A stretch of DNA of 22,532 bases from Deltaproteobacteria bacterium RIFOXYA12_FULL_61_11 (GTDB lineage: Bacteria > Bdellovibrionota_F > JAHFAK01 > YA12-FULL-61-11): assembly GCA_001799195.1 (NCBI GenBank), contig MGSU01000005.1, positions 1-22,532 on the forward strand, written 5' to 3'. Below are positions 8,273 through 15,019 of the stretch, in pieces. How positions within the stretch are numbered: position 1 is the first letter of the stretch; every line of letters begins with the position of its first letter. Under the pieces are notes generated by a model. The model saw only the letters and a list, made by a program, of their open reading frames with translations, was not told the DNA's origin and made no database searches. Made by a program: the position numbers and the translations under genes.

Positions 8273-8491
8273 CTATTGGTTGCCGAAGCCATTCCAGGCG
8301 CCGCAATCGGGGCATTGCCAGGTGATCCTGTTGCAGGTCACTCCCCACAGGTTGTCCTCCATACAGGGCTGGCACAAGGCCAGTCCGCAGCGGCAACGCC
8401 AGGCGAAGAGTACTTCCTTGCCACATGCATGACAGGGGCCTCGGGGGCCTTTGCGTTGACGCGCGTTTGGAGTTGTGGGGTTCGGGCGCAT
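8273..8491 (-). CDS. Small zinc-ribbon-like protein, 72 residues
   Basis: A 72-residue cysteine-rich protein. Cysteines occur as CHAC (C-x2-C), CRC then a second C-x2-C (CQPC), a lone Cys (VTC) and a final CPDC, a pattern that can bind two zinc ions in a double zinc-ribbon or RING-like fold. The segment NLWGVTCNRITWQCPDCG and the closing FGNQ resemble, from memory, small uncharacterised proteins in deltaproteobacterial genomes; that similarity was not tested. The ATG at 8491 has only a weak GGA upstream. It precedes the rsmH-like gene on the same strand by 55 bp and probably shares its transcript. It could be an RNA- or ribosome-linked partner, but this is inference only. The dense, regular cysteine spacing makes chance ORF status unlikely. 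Confidence 0.7.
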   Translation of the reverse strand: MRPNPTTPNARQRKGPRGPCHACGKEVLFAWRCRCGLALCQPCMEDNLWGVTCNRITWQCPDCGAWNGFGNQ

Positions 8492-8717
8492 GGGTCCAAC
8501 AGATTGGCAACGTCAGGGCACTGTCGCCGTACCCCGACCTCCCTGTCAAGCGAGGTCGCAGCCACGACCCCCGCTGCATGAGGCACCGCTGTCGCGTCCA
8601 TGCTTAACTGATTATTCCGAAAGAACATTATCTCTTCGGAGTTGGCATACCTTTTGATATGACCGAGGTATCGCCCTTGATCCGAAGAGCGATCGGGTAC
8701 TCGTGGAGGTTGTGGTC
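8492..8717. other. Divergent intergenic region (promoter region, no clear boxes)
   Basis: This 226-bp stretch lies between divergent genes and should contain their promoters. The part from about 8605 to 8665 is AT-rich. A short inverted repeat at 8617-8639 (CCGAAAGA ... TCTTCGG) could be an operator. I found no convincing sigma-70 pair. Confidence 0.4.
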
Positions 8718-9323
8718 ATGACGTGGCGCACTAGGTTCCTCATCCTCTTCGCCCTCATCCCGGTCCTGGCCTGCAACAATCAGTTGGCCCAGCAAACCGA
8801 TCTGGCCCTGACCATCCGACCCAAAAACCCGGGCTTCGGCAGCACCCAACCCGACCACGCCCTCGAATTGATCCAGAACGGCAGCACCTTCCGTTTCACG
8901 GCCAAGGCCGAGACCATCTATAAATTGCACCTGAGCGGAGCGGACAGCGCCCCCAAGGTCGAGGTCCTCGCCGACAAGGGCGCAGCCACCCTCGAACAAC
9001 GTCACAAGCATACGGCCGAAGCCAAGTCGGGGAAGAGCGTCGTGTACCACCACTTCTTCTTCTTCGAGGCTACCGCCGCCGGTACGGCTCGTTTGAGCAT
9101 TAAACCCGGCGATGCATCCGGGATGAAAGGACCGGCCAAGCTCTCGGTCTCGGTCTACGAGAGCGACGATGACGAGGCCGAGAGTATTGCCGAGATCCTC
9201 GAGGAACAGAACGAGAAGAAAGCCGCCGGAGCAGCGAAACCTGCCTCGGACTCCTCCTCGGTCGAGGAAGAAGAAAAAGAAGAAGAAGGGGACGAGGATG
9301 GAGAGGAGAGCGAGGAAGAATAG
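8718..9323 (+). CDS. Predicted lipoprotein with acidic C-terminal tail
   Basis: A 201-residue protein of unknown function. The signal peptide ends in lipobox VLAC (Cys19). Residues about 25-150 look like a beta-rich globular domain (ALELIQNGSTFRFTAKAE, then VYHHFFFFEATAAGTARLSIKPG). The last 50 residues are low-complexity and strongly acidic, almost all E, D and S. Start 8718 is chosen because GGAGGT lies 7 nt upstream; the GTG at 8703 in the same frame would overlap that site. It is divergent from the zinc-protein gene and convergent with the next lipoprotein, with 38 bp between the stops and no obvious terminator. I do not recognise the family. The FFEATAAGTARLSIK stretch is superficially like chagasin-type beta-sandwich proteins, but that is too weak to call. 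Confidence 0.8.
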   Translation: MTWRTRFLILFALIPVLACNNQLAQQTDLALTIRPKNPGFGSTQPDHALELIQNGSTFRFTAKAETIYKLHLSGADSAPKVEVLADKGAATLEQRHKHTAEAKSGKSVVYHHFFFFEATAAGTARLSIKPGDASGMKGPAKLSVSVYESDDDEAESIAEILEEQNEKKAAGAAKPASDSSSVEEEEKEEEGDEDGEESEEE

Positions 9324-9361
9324 TCCGTAGGCAGGACGAACAGGTCGATCGGGAGCGCGGC

Positions 9362-10207
9362 TCAGTGATCCGTGGTCTGGTCGGTCTCGGGCGTCACTAC
9401 TGGTATATCCTGCAAGAGTTCCGCGGGCAGCACGTAGTAAACCCAATCGACCTTCTCGACCTTTTCAGGAAAACGCATCTCGATGCACAGGTGGTCCGTG
9501 AGGTTGGTGAGCTGACGAGCCCACAACAACAGCAACTCCTCGGACTGTTCGGCGCGATCCTCATAGTCGGCAATGGGCTGCCGGTCACCCTGCTCAAAGG
9601 CTTTGGCGAGATCCACGAGCATGCCATGGCGTAGTTTCATACCCTCGATCGCATTCGCATGGATACTGATGAGCAACGGATTGGTCACGGGAAGGGCCTC
9701 GACCTCGGCCTGGAGTTCTGCCGAGGCAGGGAGGATGCGTTGCACGAGGGCTTCGGCGAAGGTCTCGTCGCCCGAGACCTCGATCATGCGGTTGAGCTCT
9801 GCCTCGCGAGTAAAAATTGCCTCGAAACGGTTGAAATAGGGGATCAGGTCATTGGTCGAGATGGTACCACCCTGCTGTCCCTGCGCTCCGCCGGTGCCTC
9901 CGTCCTGTTGACCGGTGGTCCCGTCCTGGTTCGTTGCCCCCGGGGTCTGCCCGGTCGCTGTTCCCTGTGAGGTTGGGGACGTTCCCGTCTGCGTGGTGCC
10001 CGTGGTACCGCTCGCGGTCTGGTCGACCGAAACCTGGGTGGAGGTCCCGGCGGCACCATCGTTTTCAGCGATAGTCTCGTCCTCGGCGGTATCCGCACCG
10101 CGCGCCGGTTCATTCTCGTCAGCGCTCGCGTCCTCGGACTTCACCTTCGAACTGCCGCCGCACGCGCACAGCATCAGGACACACAACAGACAACATGCTC
10201 TGATCAT
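9362..10207 (-). CDS. Predicted lipoprotein with Gly/Thr/Gln-rich linker and helical domain
   Basis: A 281-residue protein of unknown function. A very Cys-rich signal peptide (MIRACCLLCVLMLCAC) ends in lipobox LCAC (Cys16). Residues about 20-115 are an acidic, then Gly/Thr/Ser/Gln-rich linker without predicted structure (for example GTTGTTQTGTSPTSQGTATG). Residues about 117-270 are helical, with LIPYFNRFEAIFTREAELNRMIEV and QSEELLLLWARQLTNLTDHLC. Start 10207 is preferred over an upstream in-frame TTG because GAGG stands close before it and it begins the signal peptide. The layout suggests an outer-membrane-anchored helical bundle on a long flexible tether. It lies downstream of the radical SAM gene on the same strand, but 166 bp separate them, with an AT-rich stretch at 10270-10315 that could hold its own promoter. 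Confidence 0.8.
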   Translation of the reverse strand: MIRACCLLCVLMLCACGGSSKVKSEDASADENEPARGADTAEDETIAENDGAAGTSTQVSVDQTASGTTGTTQTGTSPTSQGTATGQTPGATNQDGTTGQQDGGTGGAQGQQGGTISTNDLIPYFNRFEAIFTREAELNRMIEVSGDETFAEALVQRILPASAELQAEVEALPVTNPLLISIHANAIEGMKLRHGMLVDLAKAFEQGDRQPIADYEDRAEQSEELLLLWARQLTNLTDHLCIEMRFPEKVEKVDWVYYVLPAELLQDIPVVTPETDQTTDH

Positions 10208-10373
10208 GGCAACCTCTTCGAATAAGATCCTGGAGGCCAATCGTCCCTCCGTCTTGTTGCATGGTACCTTGCTCTTTTTTCCTATTCTATAGAAACGAAA
10301 AATAACTCTTCATTCGAGCGGACTGGTGAGGCAGGGGATACCGTACCGAGGACGGCCGCCCGAGCTACTCCTA

Positions 10374-11885
10374 TCACCGCCACAGGTACTCCTCAAGGCC
10401 GCAGCTACGGGCGAGGTTGTCGAAGTAGGCCATCTGCTCGTAGTGGGGGCAGCGGTTGCAGATCGGGGTGTAGAGGGGAGTTCCGTCCTCGAAGGTGAAG
10501 TCGGCGTGCGAGGGGATGTACTTTCCCGCGCGCCGGAAGGAACGGTAGTGCTCGCTTTGCCACAACTCTTTGAAGGAGCGGTCGTGGCCCAGGGCCGTGG
10601 CCTTGGGGCTGCAGCAGAAGGAGTAGCCGCCGTCCGCCCAGCTCCTTGCGAAGAACCAACCCACGTTACAGGGATGGTGCAGGAAGTGATGGTGACTCCA
10701 ATCGGTCTGGTTCTCTGCGAGCCTGACAGCTTGTAAGGAGATGTTCTCGACGAGCCGGGGGCCCTCTCCCTGCTTCTTCTCCACCTTCGCGAGCTGTTCG
10801 AGCACCGCGGGGAGCTGGGGAGCGAGGAGTCCGGCTTCCCGTAGATAGGGTTCGTCGGCCATCACCTGATAGCGGACGAAGGCGACGCCGAGTTCGCGGC
10901 CGAGCTCGTAGAAGGCTTCGAGTTCCTCAGCATTGTACCTGTTGAGCACCATAACGAGCACGATCCGAGGAGTGGCCAGCTTGAGCTGTTCTCGGCTCTC
11001 GCCCAGGGCGCGGAGATTGGCCCGGACGCGTTCGAATTCCCCTTCGGCGCAGTCCCGGTGAAGCAGCCGGTAGGTCGCGGGGGTGGCCGCCGAGACGCTG
11101 ACGTACAACAGGTCCGGGGGGCGCTGGAGCAACCGTTCGCGGAGGACCTGGTCCAGCAGAATCCCATTGGTGAACAAGGTCACGAATAGCTCCCGGTCTT
11201 TGGCCTCGGAGACGAGGTCGAGGATGCGGGGGTGGAGCAGGGGCTCCCCCTTGCCGGAGATGACGAGGTCCTCCACGGAGCCGAGCTCCCGCAGGTCGTC
11301 GAGGAGTTGTAGGGCTACCGGGACCTCGAGGAAGCTGTTCCTCCAGCGCCGGTCGAGCTTGGCCGCGTCGGGTCGGGCGCCGGCCAAGGGGGAATGGAAC
11401 CAACAATACAGGCAGTTGGTATTGCAGGCATTGGTCACGTCCAGGTGGAAGACGCGCGGGCCGACGAAGACGGCTTCGGTGATCATGCCGAACAAGCGCA
11501 AACGATCCCCGGCAGGGACGAGGGTTGCGTGGTCGAGCCGGGAGGCTATTGCCAGAAGCTCTTGATCGGGGGGGGCGACCCGGAGCGCATGGGGGGAGAG
11601 GAGGTGCTGCACGTAGGTATGGTAAGCGCCGAGGTCTTCCGCCAGGAAGTGGTTTGGCCGGGGCTGGAAAGCCTCGGGCATGGGGAGGGCTCTGCCCTGC
11701 TCGCGGAGCCAGGATATTAGGGCCGGGATGCGGGCGAGGTTCTTCCGCCACAAGGGGATGACAACGGGAACGAACCCCGAGCGAAGGCGATGGGCGAGTT
11801 CGGGAAGCTCGCGCCCTCCCCGTTGCGATTGCAAGGCGGGTTCCTCGGAATGCAGCACGAGCGCGTCGTCGGAGGGGGAGTGCAT
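10374..11885 (-). CDS. Radical SAM protein with SPASM-like C-terminal cysteine cluster
   Basis: A 503-residue radical SAM enzyme. The [4Fe-4S]-SAM motif is C154-x3-C158-x2-C161 (CNTNCLYC), followed by a GGEP-like SAM-binding motif GKGEP at 211-215. The TIM-barrel strands after it include LFVTLFTNG, YVSVSAATP and IVLVMVLNRYN. The C-terminal part has Cys406, Cys424-Cys425, Cys476, Cys479 and Cys495, consistent with a SPASM-type domain binding one or two auxiliary clusters. An N-terminal region of about 140 residues precedes the core and ends in FVGPRVFHLDVTN. SPASM enzymes usually modify peptides or proteins or act as anaerobic sulfatase maturases, but no precursor peptide or sulfatase gene lies next to it. 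The start at 11885 has only a weak GGTGG upstream. Substrate unknown. Confidence 0.87.
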   Translation of the reverse strand: MHSPSDDALVLHSEEPALQSQRGGRELPELAHRLRSGFVPVVIPLWRKNLARIPALISWLREQGRALPMPEAFQPRPNHFLAEDLGAYHTYVQHLLSPHALRVAPPDQELLAIASRLDHATLVPAGDRLRLFGMITEAVFVGPRVFHLDVTNACNTNCLYCWFHSPLAGARPDAAKLDRRWRNSFLEVPVALQLLDDLRELGSVEDLVISGKGEPLLHPRILDLVSEAKDRELFVTLFTNGILLDQVLRERLLQRPPDLLYVSVSAATPATYRLLHRDCAEGEFERVRANLRALGESREQLKLATPRIVLVMVLNRYNAEELEAFYELGRELGVAFVRYQVMADEPYLREAGLLAPQLPAVLEQLAKVEKKQGEGPRLVENISLQAVRLAENQTDWSHHHFLHHPCNVGWFFARSWADGGYSFCCSPKATALGHDRSFKELWQSEHYRSFRRAGKYIPSHADFTFEDGTPLYTPICNRCPHYEQMAYFDNLARSCGLEEYLWR

Positions 11886-11981
11886 GAACCACCGTGCCCG
11901 GTAGGTGAGTGTACCGCGCTAGGCTAGCACCACGGCAGGTGTCTGACAATGCGGGGACCGGGGAAGGTAAGCCTTCAGAAG

Positions 11982-12117
11982 TTCAGTTTTGGGTGAATTG
12001 CACGTAAATGATCACTCCATCGCCGGGGTGGCACCGACGGGGGTCCCCCGCCACGCGCAAGGATGAGCATGGTGGGGGTGAGAGGTGACAGGACCCCTCG
12101 ACCCACCCAAAACTGAA
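11982..12117. repeat. 136-bp element with 14-bp perfect terminal inverted repeats
   Basis: TTCAGTTTTGGGTG at 11982-11995 is exactly inverted as CACCCAAAACTGAA at 12104-12117. Inside are a GC-rich perfect stem CGGGGG-T-CCCCCG (12038-12050) and flanking GTGGC/GCCAC arms. The layout fits a MITE or leftover ends of an insertion sequence; the TTTTGGGTG-type end resembles IS21-family ends from memory. No target-site duplication is visible, so mobility is inferred only. Confidence 0.6.
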
Positions 12118-12167
12118 ATCCCCCCTTACACGGTGACATCCACACCACCGACATGTCATTCTTCACG

Positions 12168-12204
12168 GGTGTCGGGTTGGCCGACACCGGCCGAGCGTCT
12201 CGGC
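12168..12204 (+). repeat. Two consecutive hairpins upstream of the acidic lipoprotein gene
   Basis: GGTGTCGG at 12168-12175 pairs perfectly with CCGACACC at 12181-12188 around a 5-nt loop. Immediately after, GCCGAG (12190-12195) pairs with CTCGGC (12199-12204) around CGT. There is no T run, so an intrinsic terminator is unlikely; a leader structure or operator is possible. Confidence 0.55.
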
Positions 12205-12328
12205 GACATTGTTACGGATTGTTATGCTTTTCAACTAGTTGTACTTTCCCTAGACTCTCTCTGGGCGACTCGATCTCGGCTCGGGTATTGCTCAGGGATA
12301 CACCACTCAACACCATGGGGGGGACACC

Positions 12329-12976
12329 ATGACAATGAAAAGGACGATGCTGTCCATGACGCTGTTCTCGTCCGCCATCCTGGTCGGTTGCGGCCAGGGT
12401 ATCGAGGCCGAAGGCGACCTGGGTGCAGGGCAGGGCGAACGCAGCGCTTGGTTTGAGGAGATCGACGAGGTTCAGGTGTTCGAGGCGAGCTGTGACGACA
12501 CCGCGCCGGATCTGACCATGCTCGAACAATTCGGTGTTGCCGACCTAGCAGAAACCTCCGCAGCGGACGAGGCGCTCGACGCGGACCTGCACGCCGCACC
12601 TGATTTCGACACCCTTGAGGACGACGACGATCTGCCGCAGCTCCCGCCGGACGCCACGATCGGCCAAGACGGGCGACTCAGCATCCCGTCCTGGGACGAG
12701 AATCCGTCGAACTACCTCCCCGACCCCGAGAGCGGAGAACTGGCCTGGAGCGAGGAGAAGTACCGCTACGAGCTCTACAAGCAGGGCAAGCAGAGCTACT
12801 TCGAGCCCCAGAACTACCGCGAGGGCAAGATCTACGACCCCACCTTCGGCTGGGACGCCACGGACTCGAACTACACCCAGAACGAGGACGGGGAGTGGGA
12901 GTGGGACGAGGACAAGTATATCGCCGACCTCTGCGCCAGCGGTCAGCGCACCACCGATTGCCCGGAAGAGGAGTAA
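12329..12976 (+). CDS. Acidic lipoprotein with two-copy Tyr/Trp repeat
   Basis: A 215-residue predicted lipoprotein of unknown function. The signal peptide ends in lipobox LVGC (Cys21). Residues 22-125 are acidic and probably disordered. The C-terminal 90 residues are rich in Tyr, Trp, Asp and Glu and contain a degenerate repeat. The first copy starts at about residue 128 (NYLPDPESGELAWSEEKY) and the second at about residue 181 (NYTQNEDGEWEWDEDKY), both N-Y ... G-E-x-x-W-x-E-x-K-Y-like. The ATG at 12329 follows a run of seven G, a good ribosome binding site. It stands alone, after a structured intergenic region and upstream of the RAYT gene. I do not recognise a family; the aromatic/acidic repeat suggests a small ligand- or carbohydrate-binding module, as a guess. 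Confidence 0.78.
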   Translation: MTMKRTMLSMTLFSSAILVGCGQGIEAEGDLGAGQGERSAWFEEIDEVQVFEASCDDTAPDLTMLEQFGVADLAETSAADEALDADLHAAPDFDTLEDDDDLPQLPPDATIGQDGRLSIPSWDENPSNYLPDPESGELAWSEEKYRYELYKQGKQSYFEPQNYREGKIYDPTFGWDATDSNYTQNEDGEWEWDEDKYIADLCASGQRTTDCPEEE

Positions 12977-13171
12977 ACCGCCCCCTCTCCTCTCTCTCTC
13001 AAGACCGCTGCATCCTGCCATATCCCCAAATCCCAAGCAAATCCCAGGTCGGACTTCGAAGCATCGAATCGGTTTCGCGAACGCCGACATGGTTTTTGCC
13101 TGGATTCCCTAGAAGTTCAAGATAATAGACGTGTCGTCTGCCTGGCATCGATCCTGCTGTTTCCAGCGCCC

Positions 13172-13987
13172 ATGAACGCAAGGGTCCCCCGATATCTCCA
13201 ATTCTCGGACGGCGCGCTGCTGCACATGTACTGGCAGTGCACCAACCACAACAAGCAGTACCTCCTCGAGAACGACGACCTCAAAGACCTCTACCTGGAG
13301 CTGGTAGCGAAGTATAAGAAGCAATACAATATCAAGCTATTGGACTTCGCACTGATGGGAAATCATCAACATCTCCTTGTCCGTATCTCGACGGTCATGA
13401 AGTTCTCGCGGTTCTTGCAAAGCCTGCACACCGCCTTCGCCCGGCGGGTCAACAACCACTATGGCAACACCGGAGCCGTGGTCGAGAACCGGGTCAAGGT
13501 CTCGGTGGTGGAGGAAACCGACGAGGCAATCATTACCGTGCAGCGGTATCTCGCGCTCAACCGTTGGAACTGCGCCGAACGCACGCTACCGCGCGACTAC
13601 CGTTACTGCGGCTTCCGGCACTACGCGGGGATTGAATGTGATGATCGCATCGACACCTCGGAGGCTTGGTTGGGTCTGGGCGAGACCGATGCCGAGCGTT
13701 GTGCTGCCTATCGTGAGATGGTAGAAGCTCATCGCCACGAACAGGGGAAACCCTCGCGGGAGAATGACGATCTCCCATCCTTCTGCAGAGCGGTGGTGGA
13801 GCAGTTCGTTCAAGCAGTTTCAGACTCACGGGAGCATGACGATCTCCCGTCCTTCTACAGCGGCACCCCAGACTATTGCCGGACACAGACCGAGCGGCTC
13901 CTCCAGGCTTTCCGCGAGCACAACCGGGCTCTTGCCGCTGCCCGGGCTCTGAGCCACGATAGTTCCGACACGTCGAAAAAAGACTGA
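13172..13987 (+). CDS. REP-associated tyrosine transposase (RAYT, Y1 HUH family)
   Basis: A 271-residue Y1 transposase of the TnpA_REP/RAYT class, single-strand endonucleases linked to REP palindromes. The HUH-type motif is GNHQHLLVR (His65, His67), with Gln where a hydrophobic residue is usual. The candidate catalytic Tyr is Tyr126 in VQRYLALNRW, followed by a typical RAYT segment (LPRDYRYCGFRHYAG). GAVVENRVKVSVVE fits the conserved strand before the catalytic helix. After about residue 185 the protein departs from the core: two similar stretches, SRENDDLPSF and SREHDDLPSF, are translated from REP-like hairpins at 13758 and 13830. The tail ends AFREHNRALAAARALS...SKKD. Its 3' end and downstream flank are repeated at 15018-15277. 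It may be active, since the frame is intact, but activity is not shown. Confidence 0.87.
   Translation: MNARVPRYLQFSDGALLHMYWQCTNHNKQYLLENDDLKDLYLELVAKYKKQYNIKLLDFALMGNHQHLLVRISTVMKFSRFLQSLHTAFARRVNNHYGNTGAVVENRVKVSVVEETDEAIITVQRYLALNRWNCAERTLPRDYRYCGFRHYAGIECDDRIDTSEAWLGLGETDAERCAAYREMVEAHRHEQGKPSRENDDLPSFCRAVVEQFVQAVSDSREHDDLPSFYSGTPDYCRTQTERLLQAFREHNRALAAARALSHDSSDTSKKD
13753..13863 (+). repeat. Two REP-like hairpins in frame inside the RAYT gene
   Basis: GGGAG (13758-13762) pairs with CTCCC (13772-13776) around AATGACGAT. ACGGGAG (13828-13834) pairs perfectly with CTCCCGT (13844-13850) around CATGACGAT. Both are followed by CCTTCTGCAG or CCTTCTACAG. The units are 72 nt (24 codons) apart, so both are read in the same frame. 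Confidence 0.85.
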
Positions 13988-14154
13988 CCCCTCTTCCAGG
14001 TCAGCTCTTTGGTGATGTGCGAGGAAGGCCTTGGTGCGTCTACTTTCTGGGCTAGCCCTGCTTTGCTTGCCGTCAAATCGACCCGATGGTACCCTTGCCC
14101 GCATGGAGATGGTTGTGATGAGGGTTTGCGTGTGGATGCCGAGTCCGGCCCTTG
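13905..14154 (+). repeat. RAYT 3'-end/flank direct repeat, copy 1
   Basis: This stretch covers the last 26 RAYT codons, the stop and about 165 bp of flank up to REP copy A. It matches 15018-15277. Shared blocks include GCGAGGAAGGCCTTGGTGCG, CTGCTTTGCTTG and CGACCCGATGGTACCCTTGC. Identity is interrupted by substitutions and small indels, so the copies are not recent. Confidence 0.88.
14134..14154 (+). repeat. REP hairpin copy A (degenerate)
   Basis: GGATGCCGAGTCCGGCCC keeps the GCCG-AGTC-CGGC core of the other copies but has lost the outer stem pairs. It sits at the end of direct repeat copy 1, in the same relative place as copy D in copy 2. Confidence 0.75.
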
Positions 14155-14189
14155 CCATTGCCATTATAGTATCTTTTCCACGCCCTGCC

Positions 14190-14236
14190 GGTGGAACAGT
14201 TTGACCCGGCCACAGGTGGTACATTTTCAGGTGGCC
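14190..14236 (+). repeat. Pair of 22-bp imperfect direct repeats, IS-end-like
   Basis: GGTGGAACAGTTT...GGCC (14190-14211) and GGTGGTACATTTT...GGCC (14215-14236) are 22 bp each with period 25. Short tandem repeats of this form occur at IS21-family ends, so this may be a leftover IS end. The assignment is from memory and uncertain. Confidence 0.4.
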
Positions 14237-14298
14237 ATCGAGGATAATGGCTACTATGATTTTTATCGTGTCAATTTTCACTATTCAGAGGGAAAGAT

Positions 14299-14745
14299 AT
14301 GATGACAAAACAGAATCCTGATCTTCAAAAGTTTCTTGTTAGGCTTGGGGTCACGGTGGCAGCGGTTGTTTTGGTGATGTATTTGGCTAAAGTCTGGTTC
14401 GTTGACCAGCGACGTGCTGATTTGCCTTCACATGTGACGACGAGCGGGCAAGTAGAGGTGATTTCTTGGCAGGATGCTGCGGAACACTACGGGGAGTCTG
14501 CAACGGTAGAAGGTACGATTATCGCCACTCGTAATACAGGAAAAGCGTGCTTCCTTAACTTTCATCAAGATTATAAGCATAACTTTACGGCGGTTATCTT
14601 TGCATCTGACTTTCCCCTATTCCCAGCGAATCCACAAAATTACTACAAAGGAAAGAAAGTTCGTGTGTCTGGTTACATCAAAGACTACAAGGGACAACCA
14701 GAAATCATTTTAAATGATCCGAGCCAAATAGAAATTTTGAAATGA
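14299..14745 (+). CDS. Membrane-anchored OB-fold protein, low G+C
   Basis: A 148-residue protein. One N-terminal membrane anchor lies at about residues 12-30 (LVRLGVTVAAVVLVMYLAKVWF). The rest, about 50-147, looks like an OB fold of the nucleic-acid-binding type: ISWQDAAEHYGESATVEGTI, then CFLNFHQDYKHNFTAVIFASD, YYKGKKVRVSGYIKDYKGQPEIILNDPSQIEIL. The closing YKGKKVRVSGxIKxYxGxPEIIL pattern is common in OB domains fused to nucleases or exported nucleic-acid-binding proteins. G+C is about 44% by hand count against 57-68% in nearby genes, pointing to recent transfer. A GAGGGAAAG site precedes the double ATG at 14299/14302. It is enclosed by the two RAYT 3'-end repeats and REP hairpins, so it may be a passenger. 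No catalytic residues are seen; function unknown. Confidence 0.78.
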   Translation: MMTKQNPDLQKFLVRLGVTVAAVVLVMYLAKVWFVDQRRADLPSHVTTSGQVEVISWQDAAEHYGESATVEGTIIATRNTGKACFLNFHQDYKHNFTAVIFASDFPLFPANPQNYYKGKKVRVSGYIKDYKGQPEIILNDPSQIEILK

Positions 14746-14820
14746 TGAGATGTCGAACGCTTAAGCTCTACTGCTGTTCATTCGTGTTTCCTTAGTCGTC
14801 CCTTATAAAACCAATAAACT

Positions 14821-14841
14821 GGAAGCCGAGTCCGGCTTTGG
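14821..14841 (+). repeat. REP hairpin copy B
   Basis: The core AAGCCGAGTCCGGCTT forms a perfect 6-bp stem with loop AGTC, flanked by GG on the left and TGG on the right. It lacks the GTGT prefix found in copies C and D. Confidence 0.88.
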
Positions 14842-14986
14842 TTCTTTACGAGCTTATCCGACGCTCAGGCCGGGTTCCAACTCTCCTCCCTCCTGGGGCT
14901 CTATCTTTTGCCCGACGTTTCCGAACCCAGCGACGATGCTCACCTAGTCCGGGTGATGAGCAATGATGCGATCACCCTTATTGTGT

Positions 14987-15007
14987 GGAAGCCGAGTCCG
15001 GCTTTGG
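14987..15007 (+). repeat. REP hairpin copy C
   Basis: Identical to copy B over 21 bp, with the added flanks GTGT before and TGTTT after that are shared with copy D. The RAYT remnant begins 13 bp downstream. Confidence 0.9.
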
Positions 15008-15019
15008 TGTTTAGGCTAG

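Larger units (their letters stand above)
11886..12328. other. 443-bp intergenic region rich in inverted repeats
   Basis: There is no supported gene here. The stretch lies between the divergent radical SAM gene and the acidic lipoprotein gene, so it should hold both promoters. It contains the 136-bp inverted-repeat element at 11982-12117, two consecutive hairpins at 12168-12204, and the 10-bp palindrome CAACTAGTTG at 12232-12241, which could be an operator. The part from about 12205 to 12260 is AT-rich and the likely promoter zone of the gene at 12329. Confidence 0.6.
13988..14298. other. Non-coding flank between RAYT and the OB-fold gene
   Basis: This 311-bp stretch holds the rest of direct repeat copy 1, REP copy A (14134-14154) and a pair of 22-bp direct repeats (14190-14236). 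From about 14240 it becomes AT-rich and leads into the ribosome binding site of the gene at 14299. No further gene is supported. Confidence 0.6.

Noticed and set aside
8643-8658. Sigma-54 promoter-like TGGCAT-N5-TTGAT before the lipoprotein at 8718
   Set aside because: The nearly invariant GC of the -12 box is GA here, and no activator gene or second site supports it.
8628-9446. Minus-strand open frame of about 270 codons opposite the acidic lipoprotein
   Set aside because: Phe and Ser runs are just the antisense of the acidic tail. The plus-strand gene has a lipobox and a good ribosome binding site.
10927-11949. Second long minus-strand frame overlapping the radical SAM gene
   Set aside because: Arg/Pro-rich out-of-frame reading of the same strand; the radical SAM frame holds the cysteine motif and auxiliary cysteines.
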